NCBI GenBank assembly: GCA_947561715.1
Contig: OX387205.1
Location: 129,001-193,000, forward strand
DNA length: 64,000 nucleotides
Reading direction: 5' to 3'
Origin: Ascidia mentula
Lineage: Eukaryota; Chordata; Ascidiacea; Phlebobranchia; Ascidiidae
The position numbers and the translations under genes are program-made. The notes under the pieces were generated by a model, which had not been told where the DNA came from, made no database searches, and was given only the letters and a program-made list of their open reading frames with translations. How positions within the stretch are numbered: the first letter of the stretch is position 1; the number at the start of each line of letters is the position of its first letter. Shown in pieces: positions 1 through 11,725 of the stretch.

Positions 1-3000
1 CTTCCTCCAGAACAATTGTATAACCCACTATCTACGTCATCAAACTCGTCACACATCACTGCCTCGCACCGAGGTCCCGACCAATCACCGCTATCCAAAC
101 AAGTCATGCGGAACGCGCGTCTTCTTTCTGGCATCACGTGATATCCAGCTACGCATCGGTAACGACAGGTTTGACGTGGAAGAAATACGCCCAGGCGTGA
201 CGTCATGCATCGTGACATCACGGCGTGGTAGCGATGGGGAGGGGGACCGCATGTTGATATGCAACCTTCGCCGATATCCTCCCAACTTCCAGAGGTCGAA
301 CATTTCACCTTGAAAATAATTTATTTTCAAGAAACTAGTTAGGTGATGTTTGCATACAACCCCGATGTGGTTGAGGCCAATTTCAGCACCTGTTTGTTTT
401 GTTGGCCATCCGGGCATCTAACTGTACACACGGATTGCAAATTAAATACGTCAGAACACGTCACGGCTGAGTGCAATGCCTCACACGTGACTGTCATGCA
501 TGACAAGTTTCCAATCCATTCACCGTCTACGCAAACGACCTACACAATAAAACCAAGTAATTTAACATCGACTGATCCATATATCTGGTCACGTGACTCA
601 GCTTATCTACACATAGAGTGAAGCAATCATAATAAGGGGATTCACCTCTCCGCTACCAGCAGGCCTCATTCTTTCAGGACACGACAATCTGCAGGATGTC
701 CCGTTCCTTACTGATGACGTCACACGGGGACATTGAACCACGTCATCATTTGGCAGCAAACAATCGTTCTCTCCCTGGGTTGGCACGTGACCGCAATCCA
801 AGCATTCCTCTTCTGACGTCACTCCAACACCTGCAACCGTATCTGAACAAATCAACACAATAAACGATTAAAAAACTTTTACAAAGCGAAATAACTTTAA
901 CATTCAGACATTCTGAGTGAAACAGTTAGAACCTATATCGAACCTGTGACGTCATGGATGTTCTTTTCATCTGAAATCGTCCTGAAAGCCACAGAATCAA
1001 TCGCAAGGAATCCCGACCTGCAAGTTTCACAACGTAAGTCGGTCAACACATCTACCAACTTATCTTACCACTGATGGAGGGTGATCGTATCCACTGGACC
1101 GACGTCATCAACTACATTTTGATTGGGTATCCAGTGAATCACGTGGCCAGTACACCATCGTAGAATTCTCGTTTCTGATTGGACAAGATGTGACTGGCCA
1201 AGCGTGTCGATGAGTGATATCGGAAAATCTGGAGGGAAGCAGTGGAATTTGTTAAAGTTGCAGCAATTTGAGGGGAATGAAATGTTTTGGTTGCCAGGTT
1301 TGCTATACTTTCTGTGTTGTTCAGACAATATGGTATGTACGTAATTCTGTTAACGTTCTTACCCGCATCGGCCACAAGATCATCAACAACGTAAATTAAA
1401 ACACTTGACAGAGTCACCGATTTCCCGATACTGACCTGGAATAAAACAAGTTTAATTCATAGAAACAATAAGTATTCAAATTACCTCAAGTCCCATGAAA
1501 TGATCGTGGTCACATGGTCGCCACACTTGACTGGAATCAACTATTATGTCACAATACAACTCCGACTGTAATGACATGGCATTGGGCAAACCGGATATAG
1601 TGACGTTGGGATCACTGCATGACGTATAAAGTGACGTCACGTCGTCGATTTGATCAGTTCGCATGGGAGTCGTAAGGAAGCGAACGTTTGACGCCCAAAC
1701 GTCCATGTAGTCCTGTGACGTCATAGGACTACATGTGATGTCACCATGCCAGGCCACTGAATCAAGGATTTCGGATATGACGTGGCACTCGCTAGGTTGA
1801 TCTAAACAAGGATTGTCTTAAGTAAGTGAGTTTGGTGAAATTGTAACATCCTCACTTTTACAAACAAATCCCTCCTCAACCCCACAATTCGGACTACATC
1901 CGTCATCCCCATCCTGATTCCCGTCATCACATTCCTCTTCTCCACACTGTTAACCCATTGTTACGTAACAAATACTCCCCATAAACTCCACTTACCTGTA
2001 CAATGCTATCACCACAAATAGACTGTCCGAAAAAATACGTAACTGGCGACGTTACGTCACCGATGATGTCATTTACTTTGGGTTGGACACTATACGTATA
2101 CTCTACGCCGTCCTTCAATCCTCTAAAATGATTGAGGATAAAATTTTATTACAAACTCCATATCTTTATGTCCTACTTGTCTGTGTAGAAAACCTCATCA
2201 ATCGTGATGAAGTCGTTTTCGGAAAATCCATCGAAGTTCGGGATTCTTCGGATGCGATACGAGGTCTCACTGTAAAATATTACATTTTGTCTTTTGTAAG
2301 ATTCCTGATACTTTTGAAGTTATTTATATTTTGGTAAAAACCACTGGTGTTAATTGTCAATATTAAACAACCCAACTTGCTGTGAAACTCTACGGTTGGA
2401 AAATAATTCACAAAACAATATGTTTGTCACATTTCTTAATACTTTCAAGCAAACCTGCAGGAGCGACAGGACCGGTGATTGGTTGGTGATATGATTTCTA
2501 TAGCATCAACAGCTGTGTATGTGTGACGCACGTAAACACGAATGCTCGAAACCTGTGAAAGAAAAATAAATTTTCATCAACTTGCACCGGGAAATACCCA
2601 GCTTACCTCTGTATCAACGTCTGTTCTCAATGTCAGTGGTTCCCCACATTTAGCACGGTGCGATCCCAGTGACGTCACCGTTCCGTCATTGTGACGTAAT
2701 TCGATTTCCCGTACGCTGGAAGTAGATTCAGTCCCATAAGTCACCCACAGTCTTATTTGATGAGGAACGACCTCTGTCTCAAAACTAAATTCGATGAAGC
2801 ACCTGCAACGATGACGTCATAAAACATTTCTCTCCAATAATTTGTTAAGTTTTCACGGGAACTTACCGTTTATCCCACAACATCATGTTTTCACGTGAAA
2901 CTCACCGTTTATCCCACAACATCATGTTTTCACGTGAAACTCACCGTTTATCCCACAACATCATGTTTTCACGTGAAACTCACCGTTTATCCAACAACAT

Positions 3001-6000
3001 CATGTTTTCACGTGAAACTCACCGTTTATCGCACAACATCATGTTTTGTGTGTGGTCCAGAGCCATCCAGAAGTTCATGCCCCTCATTGAGCAAGGGTCT
3101 TGATCCGGAGGACCCGTGGCTTGATCCGGACTTTGCTGGGAATCCAAAACTTGATGAACAAATGTGAAATATTAACTCCTTGCCTACAACTAAACCTGGT
3201 ACGTTATCACACATAGCAGAAGATAATCTACACGTAACATGGCGTGAATTGTGACGTATGTAACCACCTGGTGACGTAGCACTTGACGCGAATTGTCTCA
3301 AGGCTTTTCCCGCGTCGCATCTTGCGTCACAATCACGTTCATCACGTGACCCGATCCCCAAGGGGGGAAGCCACCCGATAGTGACGGATCTGAAGTTAAA
3401 ACGAGATTCAGAATGTTGTTGACATTACCAGTAATGACGTCACCTGTCGTGTACAGACGCAGAAACGATTTTAATAGAAAGTGGAATGCTGGGAATTTTT
3501 TCATCTGGTCTCCAGTTGGGATAAATGAGTTCGAGGTAGCAATGCATGCGAGCTGTCTGTTGCCTGGTGAAAGTGTCCTGGCAGGAACCATCTGGAAAAC
3601 TTTCATGTAACATTTGCCAACCGTGGAAATAACGTTGTCTCACCTGCGTAACTCATAAAGTTTGAATACGGAGTGTTGGAGAAAGTTTGGAACCCACAAC
3701 GATCTTGTGAAGTCACCGGATCCCCACACATTGTGTTGATGGGAGTCGGGTTCGTATCCAGACATAAATCACCTGGATGAAGAGAAGTTGAATCTGAACC
3801 TCCAGCAAATATTCTTCCTACCCACCTTTCAACATGGAAGGTTCCATCTCAACACAATCACTGTCACAATTCACATCCCTTCCGAGTCCATGGTGAACAT
3901 GCAACAAACCCAGGTTGTGACCGAATTCATGGATAATTCCCGCCATCTCACTAGCGCTCTCGTATGGTTTAAGTTGTACCACTGTCCCTCCTTCACAAAT
4001 ATATCACGTGACATTAGGACTAAGATTTGATAATCTCCAGGAAAATCCATCAGATAAACGAAAACAACAATAAGTCTGTTAAAATATACGCAGTTTAAAC
4101 TGAGGTTTAAGCTTTAAAACCTGAAGCTTCCAGTTAATTCCAGACATCGGGATGATTAAATACGTAAATGTTTGGACAACTTAACTCAGATCACTCATCG
4201 GATTCAGTTCAAGTTGAAACGCAACCTGGATGGTCTGGATCAATTGACGGAGTAATTTTTCACACAAGCCCGATAAAAATAATTAATTACTCCGTTGACT
4301 GAGACAACACACCACGCAAGTTCGGTATCGCGATAATCGTGATCGTTCCAACATCCCCTGCAATGTTTCACTTCACACCTTGGTTGGTGAAAACTTCTTT
4401 GTCCCAAGGAAACGTTGCCATTCCGATAGAATTAGGGTTGCTCCAGTTGGCGAAGATAACGTTCAGATGAAGTCTGTTGTCCACATTCAACGTTTCCTTG
4501 TATTCTGACACCGAAAGATCAGCCCTACACAAAACACAATATTAAGCAAAGTCGAAATTCTTGAAAGATGACGTAATCACTCACTTTATACTTCCTGCTT
4601 CTGATGCTTCGCATTCAATTGTTTTTTCACGCAGTGACGTATTAGTCACGTGAATAACTTCGTTCACCCACGTGATGTTGTAGCGATTGAAGATCAAATT
4701 CAAGTAATTATGCTGGAATTGCACAGAGGTAAGTTTAAGTATATTGAAAACATCTATCTGGACTGAAGGGGGAACTTCGACTAACTTGAATCAACGGAAG
4801 AAAACTGAAGCACCTTTCACTCACCTGCCTTCTAACTTCATCTATAGAAATCATAGGATTCGTTCCATCGTCGTTGCTGACGTTGACGAAACGATATCGA
4901 ACAATCTTCGGTCTACGCAATCTCCACTGGGTGGCGTAAGTTAGTGCCACATCCGGGTTATCGCACACAGTTTTGCCGCAAGGTGGCACCACAACAGGTT
5001 TATGTCTATGGATTGTAGCTGACGTAAGAAAGGGATTTTTGCTTGTTATGTTTTGTATCAAAAATTATCATTGTAAAATGCAGACGCCTCTGGTTCCATT
5101 AACGCATGGTGAATATTCAAAACATACTTTTCTTCAAAAACAATTTAAAATCTCATCGTAATTCCTACCTATGTCTTGGTTCTGTTGGTGGATTTTCTTC
5201 AACTAGGAAAGCGTTTCCCCCGTGGGTTTTATTCCAAAGTCTGGTGTCGTTGAATCCTTCAAACAGAAGTTCGTCTCCCGTAAACGTGTACATTCCTTTC
5301 CTCACTTCCCGCTGACTTTTCCAACCTCTGTTTAGTTTAATATTCCCGATGAGACCCCTGCGAATGAACGAGTAGAGTTTGAGTTAAACCGCCATCTTGT
5401 GGTAAGTGTGTTATCACCTGTAGCAATGCGACCCCTCCACTCTGCACCCGACAGCAAGTTGTAAACACGTGGTGGCGTTATGGAGCGGATCTTTCATGTG
5501 AGCCACGATTTCGGCGGGAACAGCGGACACCGTGACACCGTTTACGATCATATGAATCGACAAACCATCATATGATGCACTCACGTGAGTCTATGAACAA
5601 AATCAAGTCAAATCTTTTGAAGTTCAAATGTAGATTTCCATATTATCACATTCGTGTTTTCCCCTGGTCTCACCCATTCGTTTGTTTTGATGCAGAATGG
5701 GGAGGAGGCCGCTATGTTCAACCTCCCACTTCGTGAATGCATTTTCACAAATAATCCCGAACACGAGAGTAAACTTTGATCCTTTAATCCAATGGTCCAC
5801 AGTTTTCTGCGCATGCGCACATCGTCCCCACATTGATGAGCGTTCAACTCTGTGGAAAAATAAATTCGGGAAAAAATGAGAACACGAGATTCCTGGGATG
5901 GCCATAGAATTTCCAACAAATATTTCGGTAAAAGTTGGAGTTGAGGAAGATGCCGAGCCACAAATAAGAGGTAATCTTCAAACGACAGATTCATAACCTC

Positions 6001-8598
6001 CCATCAGACAATCATTCAAGCGTGAAGCTGACGTACCCTCTACCTCCAGGCTTCGCACGTGATCGCAACCGAACAATCCAACTACGTCATTCCACAATCG
6101 GAAAATTTCATAACAAGCACTCATGTTTAGGGGGGCGTTATATACACACGCATTGATGCGTCACATAAACATCTGCGCATCAAACACTCCCGCTCATCCG
6201 TTCTAATCCTTGTTATGGACGCTCAGTTGAGGACAAATAGTCAGAAGATCCTGCATTCTTTCATGGAACAATGAGGGATTATTTCGGTGATTGTTCACGT
6301 TCGGAAGCAAGGCCACGATATTTCCCGATATCTTGGATGGAAGTTGTCCATATTCCACTCTAATGGTTGGGGTTCGAACACATCATGACAATACTTTTTT
6401 GCACAATCGTGTTGTATATTTAATTCACAAGGTCGGAAAATACGTCCCCAAATCCACGGCACAGCAAAACTTATTTCATTGATTATTGGTTGAACTCGGA
6501 ATTAAAACCTGGACAAGGTTGAAATAAAAAATAGCATTCGGAAAATTGATTAAGCTACTCATAATTTTGTTGACTTTGAATTATTTTTCTGTTTGTTTCA
6601 AAGTCTTGGTCAAAGTTTTTTTCAGGCAATTGAATGTTGAATGCGATGATGTTGTGGTTGATAACACAGCTTTGATGTCTGGAGAAACGTAGGAGAAACC
6701 GCCACTTAATATAAAGTACTTAAACAACAACACGTGGAACTTGGTGGGATTTGTTTGTCACAAGAATGGAATGAATGTAACTGATATTCCGAAGTTGATA
6801 TTTTCTCTACAAGATTTAAACTTTCTGTAGAAGACTCAGGTTGGTTTCGCACAAATAATCTGGTTGATTGTTTTCAAGGTCTTATCTGTGCGAAGCAAAT
6901 AAAATGTCCCAGTTCCCCTTTAAAACTTCATCTTTAAATCTTTAGTTTCCCTTTAAACCGATCAAATGTGTCATCATTTGCCGCGAGTTGAGAAAGATTA
7001 AAATCAAACTAAAATTGTCTGTCACGCTACACAAGATAAACTTTCAGTTAAAAGCTTCTCCAGGTATGTGACCGAGACGTTCTAGTTGTGGCGATAATTT
7101 GGCCGGAAATCGATAAAGCAAGTCTGTGCTTATGCGGGTAGACGTGTGCAAGATACGGGGTTGGAGGACGCCGAGGCCACTTAAGGGTTTGCTGCGTTTT
7201 AAATAAGGCGTGAATTTTTCCCAGCGGATCAAATGCCATCCACGACCTTCAGAGTTTCTCCATAACAAGGGTTTGAGCCAGGTTGTCGAACACTGTGCAA
7301 ATAATCGCCCCCAACCCCCCACAGGTGCACCAAGATTGATTGTGATGTCAGCAAGTAAAACGCTGATGAAATTTGTGGTTTAAGAAATCCAGTTACAACT
7401 ATTGAGTCCATCGAGGTTATTCTTTCATCAACATAAAAGCAAACAGAATCATTCACAATTTCCCAATATTAAAAACCTGTGGCGTTTTTGACGAAATAAT
7501 TTGATGAATTCTTGGATCTTTCTTCAGCCTGGCCTTGCTTAAGAGATTTAATCACATTCAGAACCACACAAACATACAACCGTAAGACATACGACAAGTT
7601 TTGAACTAAAACTCTCAACCTCGTGGACGAAGGTCATGTGAAGGTTAAGTCGAATGGGATCAGGTACCACGTGTTTGAGAGTCTGACACCTTGTGCAAGG
7701 ACATGGTTGAACACCAATTTGTCACAACCAAGCAAGTCGAACAATTCGTTAAATCTGAATTTTTCAGCAGATCTCGTCCATGTGCAAATGTTCAATAACT
7801 CGCTACAGTTTACCTTTAACTTTAAAGGAGAATATGTAAACATCACAAATAATAAAACTGGAAATCTTCTCACCAAATATTGTCGCTGGGTTTCTTTGTC
7901 CCCCATCCGGTTTCAACCAACTTTCCATCGTAAAACCCGACAACATTCCATCGATTCCCGCCAAGGAAGTATTCAACTCTGCAGAAAGTACGTCACGTCC
8001 GGAGAGGTACAATGATGAGGAAGTGACGTAGCCACCGTTTTCCTGGTCGGAATTCGATCGTTTCGGTCGATGTCGTCTCTTAGAATGGATCGGTTCTTCG
8101 ATCAACTCCTGGAACAAGAACAAAGATTTCTAATTTCGTCTTTTGACATCTCAGCGTGATTTCTTGTCGATAAAGTGGATTTTCCTTTGAGGTTTAATAT
8201 TATTGGGGATAAAGGGGATCGGGATGTAATTTATTTCAAACCTGGAATCGTTTTGCAGATTTCTTCTCGGATAAAATTTCAGTGAAACAAGGTTCCTTGT
8301 TTGTAATTTTGAGATGTTCCTTGGCCTCCTTCCAGTCCTTGTAAGCCTCCGTAGTTGAAATTAATTCCTGCCTCCTTTTCTCGCGGAGTCTTTTCCGTCT
8401 TTTGTAATTCGTGATTTGTTTTCTTCCTCCACGTAAAGTTGATCCCTCAGCAAAAATCATCGAGTTGAAATTTCGTCTCGCACCAACCGCTGTGACGTCA
8501 TCATCCTGATCCAACCAAATGACGTAACACATCACAACCAAAACCGTGACGAAACACATATGACGTAAAGTGCTGTTACGTCGTCCGCAAACAGTCAT
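1..8598 (-). CDS. PAPPA-like: Pappalysin (PAPP-A-like) secreted metalloprotease, partial at 3' end
   Basis: Secreted metzincin; vertebrate relatives cleave IGF-binding proteins. The start at 8598 opens an exon (8242-8598) with a hydrophobic signal or anchor segment and a basic pro-region. Exon 7874-8108 adds a furin-like RHRPKR and begins the laminin-G-like domain, which continues in 5674-5849, 5418-5590 and 5169-5357. Further exons are 4825-5018 (PPCGKTVCDN), 4585-4712, 4379-4524 and 3826-3990. The last carries the zinc site HEFGHNLGLLH. The Met-turn NFMSYA is in 3644-3772, followed by 3444-3591 and an exon beginning at 3389. Downstream, 2600-2822 matches the middle of PAPP-A, about 1860-2118 holds a CGDS..ECDDGNQDGDDGCS repeat, about 1476-1757 has a DVWASN block, and Sushi modules lie at 1-840. 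The window ends inside a Sushi module, so the C-terminus is off the edge. The two internal LNR modules of vertebrate PAPP-A are not found between 4585 and 4524. Exon joins are inferred. Confidence 0.93.
2849..3047 (-). repeat. 39-bp tandem repeat that duplicates a 5' splice site
   Basis: About five head-to-tail units of exactly 39 bp lie at an exon end of the pappalysin gene. On the minus strand each unit contains the exon-end sequence GATAAACG followed by a donor, GTGAGT in four units and GTAAGT in the last. Predicted exon ends fall at 3023, 2984, 2945, 2906 and 2867. Only the donor at 3023 keeps the reading frame into the next exon (acceptor near 2822, giving DKR then CFIEF). Any later donor retains CGG TGA and so stops at once. 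There are no unique spacers, so this is not a CRISPR array. Confidence 0.9.
4241..4300. repeat. Short inverted repeat in a pappalysin intron
   Basis: Arms of about 15 bp, TTGACGGAGTAATT and AATTACTCCGTTGA, are separated by an AT-rich loop. The sequence can fold into a hairpin inside the intron just before the catalytic zinc-site exon. It could be a tiny MITE remnant. No function is evident. Confidence 0.6.
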
Positions 8599-11500
8599 GA
8601 TGGGAAATAAATTAGAACTTGGTCAAACAATGTTTCCAACATTCAGAGTTACGTTAGGTCTTGAACCTGGAAATACAAACGTGGTTTTGATGATTATTTG
8701 GAATTCGGTGCCCAAATATGGTTACGTGACAAACATGTTTCATCTCATTTATAATTCTCTATTACGTCAAATAACTTTCACGCAAACCAATTTCCCGCCT
8801 AAACTTGTGCCATCTTTACTACAAGTTCCAAGCAACACTGAAATTACTCAAGGTTGTCATAAACAACCAAACATTTCCTCCACGTCGGAACTTCCAAGTA
8901 AAATCTGGGCTGGTGAAATATAGCGAGACAGGTGAGGGTACTTAGACTGGTCAGGGTTTATCCACAAACCTTCTCACTTCGCTTCGTCAACACTGAGATC
9001 CTCATCCCACTCTCACCAACCACTTGTGCAAGTGACGATTAAAAGATTTCATCCATAAACCCCAGTGAAGTGAGAGAAGCAAAGAAAAAGGCAGAGGGTT
9101 TAATTAATGCTTCCTATGAAGAAAATCCAGTCTCGATTTTGGTTTGAAGTCACGTTGCCACCGGCGTTGTTGGTTTTATGACCGAATAATCGACCTTTCA
9201 AAGCTTTTACGACTTGAATCAAGTGTTTGAGATAAATCTTGGCTGTTTCTGCGCTTCGGCATGCAGCAACAAAAAAACAAAAAAAAAAACACCGATTTTG
9301 TTTTAACGTCGAACTTGCCAGGTTTAAGAATGATTTCAAAATCACAATATTTTTATAAAACATTGCCTCAAGTCGGTCCTTAGTTTAACATCCCCTAAAA
9401 CAAATATTCTGTCGTAGTGGCTGAACTGACCTCCATGTGCACTAACTTTACTTGGGGATCAACCGTTAGTTGCAAACCCTCGAGCGTCAATCAACTGAGG
9501 GTAAAGAATTCCTGAGACCGCGCTCACGTGACTTGCGCGTTTGTGGCGTCACAATAACAAGTCTAGATTCAAATGTTGTGTTGGTGGCGATCTAATCAAC
9601 ATGGGGGAGAAACAAGCAAGATTTTTACGTGGAATTAGCATTGAAACACGTTGTCCGTTGGACAATATTGTGCGAATTGTGCGAAATTTGTTGCGTCAAC
9701 AGATCATGTTTCAAAGTTGCAGAAGCGGAAACAAATTACCCGCACAATTCCCGCTACCGGACGTAATCAGAAACCTGCAGAGTAAAACCAACTATTTCCA
9801 CAAATACCGAAAACGTTTGTGGTTGTGGAAAGGTCAATTGAGGTCAAACCAAATATTCTTCGTTAAATTCAATTTTTTGCTCCTGAAAAACTTTGGTTGA
9901 ATTGGGCGACTTAAAATCGATATAAAATTATTCCCCCACATGTGTGTGGAGGTGCCCAACTCTTCCAAATGCGGATTGTGGGTAAGATTAGGGGTGATTT
10001 GGGGGTGAGAGTTACCACATCTTTGACACGTCAGGCCACCCACGTGTGCGAGGACCTCCCTGTTTGATTCGAAAGTTTGTGGAAAGCCTCGTCCATCTTC
10101 CCACGTGGCTCACGCTCGTGTTGGTCGGGTGAGAAATCTGTGTTCGGCGAATTTCTTGCTCACATGATTTGGTCTGAAATCTTTGTTTCAAGAACGCAAC
10201 GCTGATGTCAGGAATAAAAACCTGATTTGAGCGAACGAATGTTTGCGAGATATATTTTCCACCATAATATTAACCTGTTTAAAACCTGAGAGGGGAAATC
10301 AATGCAGAGCATCTGTTATCGGTGGAACCATCGCACCAGGGTCGATACAAACTAAATCCAACCTCTTATCTTGAAATACTCAACATGGAGTCTGTTAAAC
10401 ACGTTTCGTGTCTAAGTGCTGATTCGTGTCCGTCTGGCGCTTGTTTCAACCTAACTTCGTGTTCATCGACTCAATATTCCTGTGATCGGCTCTAACCTGA
10501 TTTTAATCGAACAACAAGAGGAGTTGCTCGGTCGTAGATTCGAAAGAAACAAAGCGTTTTTATTAATTTAAATAGAAAACTAAAATACTCTCGGTAACTA
10601 ATCTTTGCATTCAAATGTGTCGAAACGTTAAAATTGAAGTTAATCTCTGGGTTTACGCAAAAAAAATTTTCCAACTGCTAAAACTAAAGCAGAACATCCG
10701 CTAGTCATTTTGCACCGACCGAAAATTGTAAAACTTGTTTTGTTCCTTGGTGTGATTAAACTGACCTCGTGTCACCTGAAACAGCGTGAAATGCGTCTGG
10801 TTCCTTCCTCAAAACCAACTGTTGCGTGAAAAAGGGGGTCGGGCTTACAACGTATCAACTGACAAGAATTCCTTATATGGAAACAGATATTGTCACCTTC
10901 GCGTGTTGTTAGGATGGGAAAAACCCTAATCCAATACTTTAGAAACGAACTATTCAACAAAATAAATGCTTTGTTTTGAAACAAATTTTTACCCTTTGTT
11001 CCTGGCTTGTTTCACATATTTAACCATACACCTAAAAAGGGCCCTGTAGTTGATCACGGAGACCTTAAAAGGTTAACACAGACATTTTTAGGAATGTTCC
11101 TGGTGGGCCACAAACCGGTATAACAAAATATTTGGGTCGCGGATCAAAAAGCTTGGGAACCACTGGTTTAAGGATTTGGGTAAATCCTCCATTATTTTGT
11201 TGAGTGCAAGCGCTTGTTTCCCCAATGTGAAACCTTTTGTCGACTTTTTAAATAGTTTCCTGATGGAATACTGAGAAATAATCTTTAAATAACTGTTTTT
11301 TGCGGAAATATTTTTAATTATTGACCTAATCTTTGCGAATTTGCCGTGGTCAATAATTTGTTTATCCGGTATGTATTGCGCATGATTGTAAATACATTTA
11401 TTTGCAGTTGGCGGAGGCCGAAATAAACGATTGCTTACGAACAAAACTCCAGAAAATCATTTTGAAAAAAAGGGACGGTGGTCACGCATGAGTAGAGAAC

Positions 11501-11725
11501 AAAAAAAACATCAAAGATTTAACATTAGTTCATAATATCCGAAAGCATTCATTTCAATAATGCAAAAACACTGAAGCATTCTGTGTACAACGAATAAGTG
11601 GAGAGTGCCACAATTTTACTCGATTTTTCCATTTTAAGTTGGAATAATAACCAGGTTTAGGGTGTGTAAATTCAGGCAAGTACTTTTTGAACTTAACAAT
11701 TTGTTATTTCTGCCCCAAGCAAAAC
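8599..11725. other. Intergenic region without a supportable gene
   Basis: This is the 3.1 kb between the divergent pappalysin and FRA10AC1 starts. The open frames here, the longest around 9541-9900 (+), show no recognisable domain and no flanking splice pattern. The stretch must contain the promoters of both genes, but I cannot place a TATA box or start site with confidence. A poly-A run lies near 9270-9292. I see no RNA gene. Confidence 0.5.

Noticed and set aside
2849..3047. Regular direct repeats that could suggest a CRISPR array
   Set aside because: Units are contiguous with no unique spacers, lie at a eukaryotic exon border, and the genome is animal.
7044..7456. Minus-strand open frames considered as a laminin-G exon of the pappalysin gene
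   Set aside because: The missing laminin-G piece is found at 5674-5849 with correct splice sites and phase, so the 7 kb frames fall inside the intron.
9541..9900. A 119-codon plus-strand frame in the intergenic region
   Set aside because: It has no recognisable domain, is rich in basic and aromatic residues as expected for AT-rich chance frames, and lacks a splice partner.
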